Positions 35,398-46,507 of a stretch of DNA of 64,000 nt are shown piece by piece. A program made the position numbers and the translations under genes. The notes under the pieces are model-generated. The model made no database searches. It saw nothing but the letters and a program-made list of their open reading frames with translations, and was not told the origin of the DNA. The first letter of the stretch is position 1; each line of letters begins with the position of its first letter. Source of the stretch: Molossus alvarezi (Eukaryota; Chordata; Mammalia; Chiroptera; Molossidae); NCBI GenBank assembly GCA_037176705.1, contig CM073887.1, forward strand, positions 59,605,001-59,669,000. Direction: 5' to 3'.

Positions 35398-37829
35398 TTT
35401 TTTTTTTTCTTTTTATTTTTTTTTTGTTACAGATATTTTACCTTTTTACCCCATTGGCACCCGCACCCCACCCCCCCTCCACCCTGTCCCCGGCTTAGTT
35501 GTCCATGTCCATTGGTCATGCATACATGCATATAAGTTCTGTGGTTTATCTCTTCCCACCCCCCCACCCCCCATCCCCTCTTCTGAGGGATGTCAGTCTG
35601 TGCCCTACTTCCATGTGTCTGGGTCTACCGTATTCCTCAGACTGTTATGTTCATTATATTCCGTATATAAGTGAGATCATGTGGTATTTGTCTTTTTCTG
35701 CTTGGCTTCTTTCACTTAGGATAATACTTTCCAGGTCCCTCCATGTCGTCTCAAAGGATAAGAGATCTTTCTTTCTTACCGCTGCATAGTACTCCATTGT
35801 GTATATGTACCACAGCTTTTTTATCCATTCGTCTACTGGTGGACACTTGGGCTGTTTCCAGATCTTAGCTATTGTAAATAGTGCTGCTATGAACATGGGG
35901 GTACATATATTCTTCCTGATTGGTGTTTCGGGCTTCTTAGGGTATATTCCCAGCAATGGGATCACTGGGTCAAATGGAAGTTCAATTTTTAATTTCTTGA
36001 GGTAGCACCATATTGTTTTCCATAGCGGCTGCACCAGTCTGCATTCCCACCAGCAGTGTATTAGAGTCCCCTTTTCTCCACACCCTCGCCAACATTTGTT
36101 GTTTGATGATTTGTTGATGGCGGCCATTCTCACAGGTGTGAGGTGATACCTCATTGTTGTTTTAATTTGCATCTCTCTGATGATTAGTGATGTTGAGCAT
36201 TTCTTCATATGTCTTTTGGCCATTTGTATGTCCTGTTTGGAGAGGTGTCTATTCAGCTCCTCTGCCCATTTTTTAATTGGGTTCTTTGTCTTCCTTTTGT
36301 GGAGTTGTATGAGCACTCTATATATACTGGAAATTAACCCCTTATCTGATACATCATTGGCAATGATGTTCTCCCATACAGTGGGTTGCCTTTCCATTTT
36401 GATGATTGTATCTTTTGCTGTGCAGAAGCTTTTGAGTTTGATGTAGTCCCATGTGTTCATTTTCTCCTTTATTTCTGTTGCCTTAGGTGATGTATCAGTG
36501 AAAATTCTGCTCCGTATGATGTCCGAAATTTTGTTGCCTACATTTTCTTCTAGAATTTTTATGGATTCACGGGACACATTTAAGTCTTTTATCCATTTTG
36601 AGTTTATTTTTGTGTATGGTGTAAGTTGATGGTCTAGTTTCATTTTTTTGCATGTAGCTGTCCAATTTTCCCAACACCATTTATTAAAGAGGCTGTCTTT
36701 TCTCCACTGTATGCTCTTGCCACCTTTGTCAAATATTAATTGAGCATATTGCCTTGGGTCCATTTCTGGGTTTTCAGTTCTGTTCCACTGGTCTATATGC
36801 CTGTTCTTGTGCCAGTACCAGGCTGTTTTGGTTACAGTCGCTTTGTAGTATAACCTGATATCTGGTATTGTGATCCCACCTACTTTGTTCTTCTTTTTCA
36901 AGATTGCTGTGGCTATTCGGGGTCTTTTTTGGTTCCATATGAACTTTTGAAGTATTTGTTCTAGTTCTATGAAATATGTCGTTGGTACTTTGATGGGGAT
37001 TGCATTGAATCTATAGATTGCTTTGGGTAGTATGGACATTTTAATTATGTTAATTCTTCCAATCCATGAACAGGGTATGTGCTTCCACTTTTTTATATCT
37101 TCCTCTATTTCTTTTTTCAATGACCTGTAGTTTTCTGCAAATAGGTCCTTTACTTCTTTGGTTAAGTTTATTCCTAGGTATCGTAATTTTTTTGGAGCGA
37201 TGGTAAATGGGATTGTTTTTTCAGTTTCTCTTTCTGTGAGTTCATCATTGATGTACAAGAATGCCGTCGATTTCTTGACGTTAATTTTGTATCCTGCTAC
37301 TTTGCCAAATTCATTTATTAAGTCTAATAGATTTTTGATGGAGTCTTTAGGGTTTTCTATGTACAATATCATGTCATCTGCAAATAATGACAGTTTCACT
37401 TCCTCCTTTCCAATTTGGATCCCTTTTATTTTTTCTTCATGTCTGATTGCTGTGGCTAAGACTTCCAGTACAATGTTAAATAAGAGTGGTGAAAGTGGAC
37501 ATCCCTGTCTTGTTCCTGTTCTTAATGGAAATGTTTTTAGTTTCTGTCCATTGAGTATGATGTTGGCTGTAGGTCTTTCATATATGGCCTTTATTATGTC
37601 GAGATATGATCCCTCTATTCCCACATTGCTGAGCGTTTTTATCAGAAATGGATGCTGGATTTTGTCGAATGCTTTTTCAGCATCTATTGATATGATCATG
37701 TGGTTTTTATTCTTCATTTTGTTTATGTGGTGTATCACATTTATTGATTTGCGAATATTGTACCAGCCTTGCATCCCTGGAATGAATCCCACTTGGTCAT
37801 GGTGAATAATTTTTTTGATGTATTGCTGG
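35398..37829 (-). mobile_element. Younger 5'-truncated L1 nested in the older L1
   Basis: Same-orientation insertion of about 2.4 kb of L1 3' end. It is flanked by AGTTTTTTTATTTCTTT (35381-35397 and 37830-37846), host L1 sequence. From 37829 to the stop at 35654 the ORF2 frame is open: RT active-site block FADDM, then the C-terminal cysteine motif ([18 protein letters not shown]). The open frame indicates a recent insertion. Truncation is just upstream of the [11 protein letters not shown] block. Confidence 0.88.
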
Positions 37830-38116
37830 AGTTTTTTTATTTCTTTCTTGATCTCTTTTGTAGCCCATTCATTGTTTAATAACATGCTATTTAGCCTCCA
37901 TGTGTTTGAATGTTTTTGAGTGTTTTTATTGTAATTAATTTCTAGTTTCATGCCATTGTGATCTGAGAAGATGCTTGATATAATTTCAATCTTCTTGAAC
38001 TTGTAGAGACTGAGTTTGTGTCCTAACATGTGGTCTATCTTTGAGAATGTCCCATATGCACTTGAGAAGAATGTATATTCTGTTGTTTTGGGATGAAATG
38101 CTCTGTAAATATCCAT
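35654..38116 (-). other. 820-codon chimeric L1 ORF2 reading frame
   Basis: ATG at 38116, stop at 35654. The first about 95 codons come from the host L1 endonuclease domain ([20 protein letters not shown] histidine motif). The target duplication supplies KEIKK, and the remaining about 720 codons come from the nested L1 (RT with FADDM, Cys-rich C-terminus). The frame is preserved across the junction by chance. Compared with a normal ORF2 it lacks most of the endonuclease and the segment between endonuclease and the RT core. It is a retroelement product, not a host gene. Confidence 0.85.
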
Positions 38117-38365
38117 TAAATCCAGTACATTGTTTCAGGTCTCCATTTCCTTGTTAATTTTCTGTCTAGAAGAATCTATCTATGCAGTGATGTCAGTGGG
38201 GTGTTAAAATCTCCTACAATGATTGTATTACTGTCAATCTCTCCCTTGCAGTCCCCCAGAAGTTTTTAAATATACTTAATGCTCCTATATTGGGTGCATA
38301 TGTGTTTACTGGAGTTATATCCTCATGTTGAATTGACCCATTTAATATTATGTAGTGGCCCTCCT

Positions 38366-38585
38366 TTTTTTTCTTTATCCCCATCTGAGGACATTTTTCC
38401 ATTTATCTTCAGATAGAGTGGGAGAGAGAGAGAGAAACATAGATGTGAGAGAGACACATTGGCTGGTTGCCTCCTGCACAACCCCAGTTAGGGCCGGGAT
38501 GAATGGCAATTGAGGTATGTGTCCTTGGCCAGAATCGAACCCACGACTCTTCGGTGTGCCGGCAGACGCTTTAACTGCTGAGGAC
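38366..38585 (-). mobile_element. Ves-type SINE inside L1
   Basis: Target duplication TGTAGTGGCC plus T-rich (38351 and 38586). Confidence 0.88.
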
Positions 38586-38813
38586 TGTAGTGGCCTTCTT
38601 TGTCTCTTGTTTTGTCCTTCATTTTAAAGTATATTTCATCAGATATGAGTATTGCTACCCCAGCTTTTTTTTTTTTTTTTCATTTCCATTTGCATGGAAA
38701 ATTTTTTTCACCCCTTCACTTTCACCCTGTGTAAGTCTTGTTCTGAGGTAGGTTTCTTATAGACAGCATAAATATGTGTCATGTTTTCTTATCCATTCAG
38801 CTATGGGGACAGA

Positions 38814-38907
38814 CTTTTTTTGGTACATGCCCCTAGTGGGAACTGAACCCGGGACTTTCTGGTTCACAGGCCGATGCTCCAACTGCTGAGCCAAACCGGC
38901 CAGGGCT
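38814..38907 (-). mobile_element. Short head-only SINE, copy 3
   Basis: Ends GGGGCATGTACC then A-tract on the minus strand, as in copies 1 and 2. Imperfect duplication GCTATGGGGACAGACT / GCTACAGAGACAGATT flanks it. Confidence 0.82.
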
Positions 38908-39685
38908 ACAGAGACAGATTCTTAAAGGGGCTGTTTGTTAAGGTGTGGACAGGGTTTAGGGCTAGTGAAGCACCCCAGAGCTAGCAAAACCGGAGATCTG
39001 TTAATACCCACATGCCTGAAGGTGCAAAGGAGAAGGTGATTACAGCTAAGAGAGAAAGTGGCTGTGTGAAAGGGACTGTGATCTCTGGTTAAGAAAGCCA
39101 TCCCCCATAGTACCAGTTAGAAAGAGATCCAGGGAGTAATACCCTGACTTTTCTCTCCTCCTGTCCTCTACCTTCTGCCTGTGCCTACCATTGACCAAAA
39201 ACAACCAAAATCCAGAGAGCACAGAACAGTCAGTGTGGTCCATTCAGGTTAGTCTTGAAACATAAAGCAGAATGTAGAAGAGTAGATTTGTTGGGACAGC
39301 ACATTAAGGACAGACCATAGTTTCCTGGTAAATATGACGAAAGACTCACCAGCAGTGTTTAGCCTGACATTGTTTCTACTTCCTTGAGGTGTAAAGTTAA
39401 ATTATTGAATTAGGATATTTCTTCTTTTGCAATGTAACCCCTTATAGTTATGAATTTTCCTCTGAGCACTGCTTTCGCTGCATCATATAAGTTTTGGTAT
39501 GTTGTATTTTCATTTTAATTCATCTCAAAGTATTTTCTAATCTAACTTATTTGACCCAATGGTTAAGAATGTGTTGTTTAATTGCCACCTATTTGTAAGT
39601 GTCCAGTTTTCCTTCTGTTACTGATTTCTTGTATCATTTCATTGGGGTCAGAGGAGATACTTTGGATGGTTTCAAAACATCACCA
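38908..39685. other. Intergenic stretch; right half an old L1 fragment
   Basis: 38908-39370 is not recognised. 39380-39680 ('tatagttatgaattttcctctgagcactgctttcgctgcatc') is antisense L1 ORF2-like and decayed. Confidence 0.5.
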
Positions 39686-40195
39686 GCGTTAGAGTGCTGG
39701 TCCACAGACCAAAGAGTCACAGGTTTTCTTTGTTTGTTTGTTTGTTTGTTTGTTTGTTTATCCTCACCCAAGGTTTTTTAGTTTTATTTTTTTGCATTTA
39801 ACTTCAGATAAAGCGGGAGGTGGAGAGGGAGAAAGAGAGAGAAAGAAACATCGATGTGAGAAAGACACATCGAGTGGTCGCCATCTACATGACCCCAACT
39901 GGGGCCAGGGACAAACTGCAACCAAGGTATGTGCCCTTAGCAGGAACCGAACCAGGACTCTCTGGCCCACAGGCCGATGCTCTAACCACTGAGCAAAACC
40001 AGCACATACCTCGTTTGTGGGTTTAATCACTGGCCCCAGTCAGGGTCATGTGGGAGGCAACCAATTGATGTGTCTCTCTTACATCGATGTCTCTTTTACA
40101 TCGATGTCTCTCTCACACTTGCTTATTCTCACTCTCCATCTCTCCCACTCTATCTGAAAAAAATCAATGCCCTTGGGTGAGACTGGATGGCTATA
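39686..40195 (+). mobile_element. Ves-like SINE split by a second SINE
   Basis: Left part 39686-39726 ('ttagagtgctggtccacagacc') and right part from about 40003 ('gcacatacctcgtttgtgggtttaatc') form one + strand SINE, interrupted by the antisense SINE 39727-40002. Confidence 0.8.
39727..40002 (-). mobile_element. Ves-type SINE nested in a SINE, with (TTTG)n tail
   Basis: Antisense SINE whose tail side is a (TTTG)n run at 39727-39760. Head 'taaccactgagcaaaacca' at right. Confidence 0.85.
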
Positions 40196-40201
40196 ATTTT
40201 T

Positions 40202-40483
40202 ATTTCTATTTTTACTTTTTTGTTCATCCTCACTCAAGGATATTTTTCCATTGATTTTTAGATAGAGTGAAAGGGAGGGAGTGAGAAAGAGAGAGAATGA
40301 GCAAGTGCAAGAGAGACACTGATATGAGAGATACACATCAGGTGGTTGCCTCCCACATGACCCAGAACCAGGGCCAGGGATCAGACCTGTAACCCAGGTA
40401 CATGCCCTTGACCAGGAATCAAACCCATGACCCTTCAGTCCAAGGGCTGACACTAACCAGCTGAGCCAAACCAGCCAGGGCAA
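40202..40483 (-). mobile_element. Ves-like SINE
   Basis: Target duplication GGATGGCTATAATTTTT (40185-40201) / GGATAGCTATAATTTTT (40484-40500). Confidence 0.9.
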
Positions 40484-40499
40484 GGATAGCTATAATTTT

Positions 40500-43310
40500 T
40501 TTAATGGAATATGAAAGTGTTAGAAACAATGTGAGAAAATTACAACCCTCATACACTCCTGGTGGAAACATACACTGCTATAGAAAACAGTGGTGGTTCC
40601 TAAAAAAATTAAACAAATAATTACCTTATAATCTAACAATTCCACTTCTGGGTACATGCCCAAAGGAACTGAAAACAAGAACTCAAACAAATATTTACAC
40701 ATGAATGTTCATAGCAGCACTATTCACAGCAGCCAACAGGTGGAAAAAACCCAAGTTTCCATTAACAAATGAGTGAATAAACAAAATGTATGTCCATGCA
40801 ATGGAATATTATTCAGCCATCAAAAAGAATGGGTTCTGACTTCCGGTCAAGATGGCAGCGTAGGTAAACACAGTATCAAGTCCTCCCATAACCACATCAA
40901 AGTTACAACTAAACTATGGAACAACCATCATTCAAAACCACCTGAAATCAAGCTGAATGGAAGTCCTACAACTACGAAATTAAAGAAGCAGCCACATTGA
41001 GACTAGTAGGAGGGGTAGAGGCAGAGGGGCTGGTCCCACACCCACATGTGGCAGATAAAAATCAGGAGGACACCTCAGATGGGAAGGTCCTCCCTGAGGA
41101 CTGAGGGGTACTTGTCCCACACCAGATGCCCCGCTCAGGGGTCCAGTGCCAGGAAGAGAAGTCCCCATAACTTCTGGCTGGAAAACCAGTGGGAACTGAG
41201 GCTGAGGTGACTGGAGCCCCAGGCAGCTCCTCTTAAAGGGCCTGCACACGGACTTATAGGACTCACTCCCTCTAAGCATGGAGGGGAGGCAGCTCTAGGG
41301 GCACCAGAGACATACAAGGAAGAACTGAGCTGTTTGGCATTGAAGCAAGGGCTGGAGAGGCGGCTTTCTCCAAGACAAAGGTGCTGTCAGAAGCCTTTGT
41401 TCCTTTGGTGAGCCCTTCCCAGGGGCAGCAGACAGCTGCCACATCTGGGACTCCAGCAGCCTGGCTCACACTGGTTGCCCCGCCCTGGTGATTCCCTGAG
41501 GCCCTGTCCCACCCATGCTGTTGCCAGTTGCTTAATCATAGGATTGATCCTGCTTCAGGTTTTCCTAGATTCTTTCAAACAAGCAGCATCTGGTCTCAGC
41601 TAGCCCCATACCTCTCATTAAGTAATACACAGAAACAAACACAGAGAGGCAGCCAAAATGAGGAGACAAAGAAACAGGCCCCAAATGAAAGAACAGAACA
41701 AAACCCCAGGAAAAGAACTAAGTGAAATGGAGATAAGCAACCTAACAGATGCTGAGTTCAAAATACTGCTTATAAGGATACTCAGTGAACTTAGTGAGAA
41801 CCTCCGCGAATCTAGTGAGGGCCTCAAGAGCATAAAAAAGGACCAGTCAGAAATGAAGGATGCATAGTCAGAAATGAAGGAGGCACTAACTGAAATAAAG
41901 AATAATTTACACAGATTCAATAGTAGAGTACATAAATCCAAGAAGCAAACCATCGATTTGGAATATAAGAAAGCAAAAAACACCCAATCAGAACAGCAAA
42001 AAGAAAAAAGAATCCAAAGAAATGAGGAGAGTGTAAGGAGCCTCTGGGACAACTTTAAGTGTGCCAACATTCACATCTTGGGGGTGCCAGAAGGAGAAGA
42101 GCGAGAACAAGAAATCGAAAACCTATTTGAAACAATAATGGCAGAAAACTTTCCTAACGTGGTGAAGGAAACAGACATACAAGTCCAGGAAGCACAGAGA
42201 GTCCCAGACAAGATAAACCCCAAGAGGCCCACACTAAGATACATCATCATCAAAATGCAAAAGGTTCAAGACAAAAGCAGCAAGAGAAAAGAAATTAGTT
42301 ACCTACAAGGGAGTTCCCATAAGCCTGTCAGCTGATTTCTCAAAAGAAACTTTGCAGGCCAGAAGGGAGTGGCAAGAAATATTCAGAGTAATGAAAAACA
42401 AGAACCTACAACCAAGATTACTCTATCCTGCAAAGCTGTCATTTAGAATCCATGGCCATATAAAGACTTTCCCAGACAAGAAAAAGTTAAAGGAGTTCAT
42501 CACCACCAAACCATTATTATATGAAATGATGAAGGGTCTTTTTGAAGAAAAAGATAAAATATATGAACAAACAAAATGTCAATGAATACATATCTATCAA
42601 CAATGGAATCTACAAACAAAATGAACAGGCAGAACAGAAACATTCTCATAGATACAGAGAACATTTTGTTGGTTGATAGATGGGAGGGAGGTTGGGGGAA
42701 TGGGTGAAAAAGGTGAAGGGATTAAGAAGTACAAATCCGTTGCTAGACTGACAAAACTCAAAGAGAAAGGATTTGGGGGGTGGGAAGAAATAAACCAAAG
42801 AACTTATATGCATAATCAATGGACACAGACAACATTGTGGGAAAAGGCAGGAGGGGGACAGGAGTGGGGAGGAGGGGGTCAATGGGGGAAAAATGAGGAA
42901 CATCTGTAATACATTCAACGATAAAGTTTAAAAAAAAGAATGGGGTTCTGCTTCATGTTACAACATGGATGAACCTTCAAATCATGCTAAGTGAAATAAG
43001 TCAGACACAAAAGGACATATATTAAATGATTCCACTTATATGAAATATCTAGAATGGCAAATTTATAGTAATAGAAAATAGATTAGAGGTTACTGAGACT
43101 AGGAGGAGGAACTGGAGAGTCATTGCTTAATGGATACAGAGTTTCAGTTTAAGATGAAAAAGAAAAAGTTTGGAAAATAGACCGTGGTGATGGTTGCACA
43201 AAATTGTGAATGTAATTAATGCCACTGAATGATACACTAAAAAAAGTATTGCAACAAAATTTGTTATATATATTTACCGCAATAAGATTTTTAACATTTC
43301 CTTCTTTCTT
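40500..43310 (+). mobile_element. Old L1 3' end, split by half-L1 copy 3
   Basis: 40500-40838 is L1 ORF2-end wording ('caattccacttctgggtacatgcccaaaggaactgaaa'). It resumes at about 42950 ('acaacatggatgaaccttcaaatcatgc') and runs into the 3' UTR to about 43300. Confidence 0.75.
40839..42935 (+). mobile_element. Half-L1 (HAL1-like) retrotransposon, copy 3
   Basis: 5' end GACTTCCGGTCAAGATGGCAG at about 40838, A-tail at 42935. Flanked by AAAGAATGGGTTCTG / AAAGAATGGGGTTCTG. About 0.8 kb 5' region, then L1-type ORF1 from ATG 41658. A TAG at 41865-41867 lies in a 21-bp local repeat (TCAGAAATGAAGGA...), and the same frame continues as 41874-42335. ORF1 C-terminal codons run to 42585, and the 3' UTR follows at once, with no ORF2. 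Its 5' region lacks about 0.6 kb present in copy 1. Confidence 0.87.
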
Positions 43311-43838
43311 TTTCTCCCAACATGCACCAAAGAAATAAAGGATCCAAAGGGAAGAGAGCTAGAGGATAATCATGAAAACAATTGAAGTTAAGTGTACAAT
43401 CCTGCAGGAAAAATAAAGGCAGCGTTGGGTTGGTGACAGTCACCAACCCCTAAAAAGTGGGTAAAGTTCTGAATGAGACAAAATAAAGGGATACTGGACC
43501 CAGTACCAACCCAGTTCACTGCTGACTGAATCACTCACTACCTTCACTGCTTGTCAAGGCTGGTCAGGGTCAGTGGCGCCCTCCACTGGTAACTTACCTG
43601 CACTGCCATCCCTATAGCAATCCCTCTGTGCTCACTCTCCCAAAATCAAGGTAACCAAGAAGAAAAGAAAAGGAAGCTCTTATGGAGTTCATGCTAGGTC
43701 TCAGGCTTAAATACCTCATTAAATAGACTATTTTATTTAAGGTTCTGGGAGTGGCCCCTGTTTTCCAGGTGGGGAAACTGAATGTCAGGCAGGACACACG
43801 ATAGTGAAAGAGCTAGAGCAGGAATGTAGAGCAAGTGT
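43310..43838. other. Region downstream of the olfactory receptor
   Basis: An antisense MIR-like piece at about 43690-43800 ('ggtggggaaactgaatgtcaggcagg'). A minus-strand AATAAA at 43737-43732 could serve the receptor gene. Otherwise unrecognised. Confidence 0.45.
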
Positions 43839-43843
43839 TTATT
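43838..43843 (-). terminator. AATAAA overlapping the olfactory receptor stop codon
   Basis: The minus strand reads CAAATAAAC across the stop TAA. The hexamer matches a polyadenylation signal but may be coincidental; another lies at 43737-43732. Confidence 0.3.
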
Positions 43844-44792
43844 TGAAAACCCTGCAGCTTCGCGCCAGGGTCCTCCTCAGAGCCACCCTCACCTCCTTGT
43901 TGCGCAAAGTGTACACCACGGGGTTCAGCAGCGGCGTCACCACCGTGTAGAAGACAGCCACCAGGCGGTCCTGGTCAGGATTTCCTCCAGACTCGGGACG
44001 CAGGTAGATGATGGAGGCGCAGCCGAAATGCACAATGACCACAGTGAGGTGGGCTGCACAGGTGGAGAAGGCCCTATGCCGGCCGGCCGTCGAGGGGATC
44101 CTCACGATGGCAGCCACAATGAGGGCGTAGGAGAGGAGAATGAGGAGAAAGGAGACCAGCACCACGAGGATGCTGAGGAAGAAGATGGCCAGAGCTTTGC
44201 CCGCACTCCCCTCGCAGCTAAGCTTCAGGACTGGGGCGATGTCGCAGAAAAAATGCTCCACATGGTCGCTGCTGCAGAAGGGTGAGGAGAAGATCATACT
44301 GGTCTCGATCAAGGCCACTGAGAACCCCCAACAGAAAACCAGGGCTCCCAGGCAGAGGCAGACTGTGGGTCTCATGATCACCAAGTATCGCAGGGGATAG
44401 CAAATGGCTACGTAGCGGTCATAACCCATCAGGGTCAGAAGGAAGCAGTGGCTGCAACCCAGACCCAGGAAGAAGAACATCTGAGCCCGACAACCAGCAA
44501 TGGAGATGGCCTGGCTCTCCATGAGCAGATGAGCCAGCATATTAGGGATGGTGACCAGCGTGTAGCAGGTCTCAGAGAGGGACAGCACCGCCAGGAAGCA
44601 GTACATGGGCGTGTGAAGAGTGTGATCCACATGGATAATGGTGATGATGGTGACATTGCCACTGAGGGTGACCAGGTATATGAGGAAGAACAACGTGAAG
44701 AGGGTGGTCCTCAGGTCTGGGAGGTTGGAGAAACCCACCAGCACAAACTCTGTCACCAGCCAGGTGGCATTTTCCCACTGCTTTTTAGGAGT
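43839..44792 (-). CDS. Olfactory receptor, class II, family 10-like; start codon not found in this exon
   Basis: Open frame of 317 codons plus stop on the minus strand, with all olfactory-receptor hallmarks: N-glycosylation NAT near the N-terminus, GN in TM1, LHTPMY, MGYDRYVAICYPLRY at the end of TM3, an SY pair in TM5, RAFSTCAAHL before TM6 and PLLNPVVYTLRNKEV in TM7. It resembles family 10 (OR10H/OR10B-like); I cannot fix the subfamily. The human counterpart here may be pseudogene OR10B1P (from memory, unchecked). A good splice acceptor (CCCTTTCTTCTCAG) ends at 44793. Between it and TM1 there is no in-frame ATG; the first is in TPMY. Either translation starts in an upstream exon or the ATG has mutated (AAG at 44783-44781). 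The protein would be a GPCR in olfactory cilia. Confidence 0.85.
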   Translation of the reverse strand, partial: TPKKQWENATWLVTEFVLVGFSNLPDLRTTLFTLFFLIYLVTLSGNVTIITIIHVDHTLHTPMYCFLAVLSLSETCYTLVTIPNMLAHLLMESQAISIAGCRAQMFFFLGLGCSHCFLLTLMGYDRYVAICYPLRYLVIMRPTVCLCLGALVFCWGFSVALIETSMIFSSPFCSSDHVEHFFCDIAPVLKLSCEGSAGKALAIFFLSILVVLVSFLLILLSYALIVAAIVRIPSTAGRHRAFSTCAAHLTVVIVHFGCASIIYLRPESGGNPDQDRLVAVFYTVVTPLLNPVVYTLRNKEVRVALRRTLARSCRVFK

Positions 44793-45014
44793 CTGAGAAG
44801 AAAGGGCAGAGTAAATGCAATAAAACAAGTTACTAAGGGTCTGCTACACATCCTTGTTTTACAAAAAAGAGAGACTCTGGAATGATGTCACACAAACAAC
44901 AGTGTGGTGATTGCTGGGTGGGGGTAGAGATGGATAAATGGTGATGGAAAAAAAAATAAAACAAAGAAATTATGTCATTTGTTTTTCTAATATCACCCAG
45001 CTAGCAAATGTCTC

Positions 45015-45600
45015 CTTAATAACAAGAAAATCATAGATATGGAAACAACCTAAGTGCCTATCAACAGATGAGTGGATAATGGAAATGTGGTGATATATAC
45101 AGCAGAATATTATTCGGCCATTGAAAAGATTGAAATCCTGCCATTTGAGACAACGTGGGTGGACCTTAAGGGCATTACTCTAAGTAAAATAAGTCAGACC
45201 GAAAAAGACAAATGCCAAATCATCTCACTTGTATGGAATCTGAAACAGTTAAACTCATAGAAACAGAGTAAAATGGTGGTTGCCAGGGGCTAGAGGGTGG
45301 AGGAAGAAGAGAGCTGTTGTCTGAGGGTACAAACTTAAAACTAGTAGATAAATAAGTCTAGAGATCTAATGCACAGTAGAATGAATAAAGACAACAATAT
45401 TGTATTATAATTATCAAACTTGCTGAGACTAGATCTTAATTATTCCCACCACACAGAAGAAATGATGTTTGTGACACAACAGAGTTGCTAATTATTGCTA
45501 CAATGGCAATTATATTATAACATATGAATGTATCAAATTAACATGTTATGCACCTTAAGCCTACACAATGTTATATGTCAAATACATTTCAATTTTTAAA
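45015..45600 (+). mobile_element. Old L1 3' end
   Basis: ORF2 C-terminal codons at 45072-45260 (AEYYSAIEKIEILPFETTW) and 3' UTR 'aaatggtggttgccaggggctagagggtgg'. Decayed. Confidence 0.75.
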
Positions 45601-45689
45601 ACAGAAAATAAAATCACAGAAACCTATGAGGAATAGATACTTATATTTGGGGCAGGGAGAGAGGGTAAGAACATCAGTGGCATAATATG

Positions 45690-45910
45690 AGTCCCCTAGA
45701 AACAGATCCTGAGATAAGGATTCAAGAGCAAATAGTTTATTTGGAACATCATCTTCCAAAACATAAGTGGGGGAGTGGGGGAGTGGGGGAGGGAGACAGA
45801 CAACAAAAGGCATGTTGTCAAGGAAATCACCCCTGGCAACTAGAATTTAATCCCACCTGGGGAACCCTGAGAGGGACAGTGAGGAAATTGGGGTATTTAT
45901 CCATCAACCC
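45690..45910 (+). repeat. Unclassified interspersed repeat, copy A
   Basis: 'cccctagaaacagatcctgagataaggattcaagagcaaatagtttattt' has a relative at 53380-53600 ('ccagaagcagaccctgagacaaaaatttgagtagaagtaagtttatttt'). Both run into 'cccctggcaactag / cccctgtggcagctag'. Ancient repeat; family not assigned. Confidence 0.55.
45768..45795 (+). other. G-quadruplex-forming tract
   Basis: Three tandem GTGGGGGA units followed by GGG give four G-runs separated by two or one bases, which fits the G4 rule. Confidence 0.6.
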
Positions 45911-46385
45911 TTCATTTGTCATTGATTGAGAGTTTCTACCAATTAATGTCATTGCTTGACATTAATCTTCCAGCACTTCCAACTTGCCACATGTACAGAC
46001 AATTCAAGGAAATAATAAAAGCCAGTCTGCTGCAGTCCAAATACCCGAGAAAGACAAAGCTCATAACATTGTTGTCATCTAAATTTATCTACATTTCATA
46101 AAAATTTTAAATTTTTATATTTGAGGGCTGCAATGCTGTATAGATGAATACAGTCTTCAATCCTAGAACTTTTTTTTTTATTTCTTCGAATCTTAAAAGA
46201 AAGTTCAACAACTTCATGGGGCCCCTTAATAGTATTGTGGGCCCTAGGCACTATGCCTAATAGATACATCTGTATTCATTAAATAGAAAGTAACTCTGAA
46301 ATAATTGACCATTTTAATTTAAATGATAAGACTTCAGTAGAAATCTTGAATTGTTATAACCGATTACTCTCTAGCAGAAAAATAT

Positions 46386-46453
46386 ATATATTTGTCCCCG
46401 GCCCTAATTGATTGTGCAGGAGGCAGCCACTCGATGTGTCCCTTTCACGTCGA

Positions 46454-46507
<54 letters not shown>

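Noticed and set aside
35654..38116. Novel host reverse-transcriptase gene or domesticated enzyme
   Set aside because: Both halves are plain L1 ORF2 with an A-tail and target duplication; the long frame is explained by nested insertion.
44448..44885. Plus-strand 145-codon frame opposite the olfactory receptor
   Set aside because: It is the shadow of the receptor's coding strand; all hallmarks are on the minus strand.
46457..46504. CT tracts as a regulatory GAGA-type element
   Set aside because: They are the normal CT-rich part of the SINE body.
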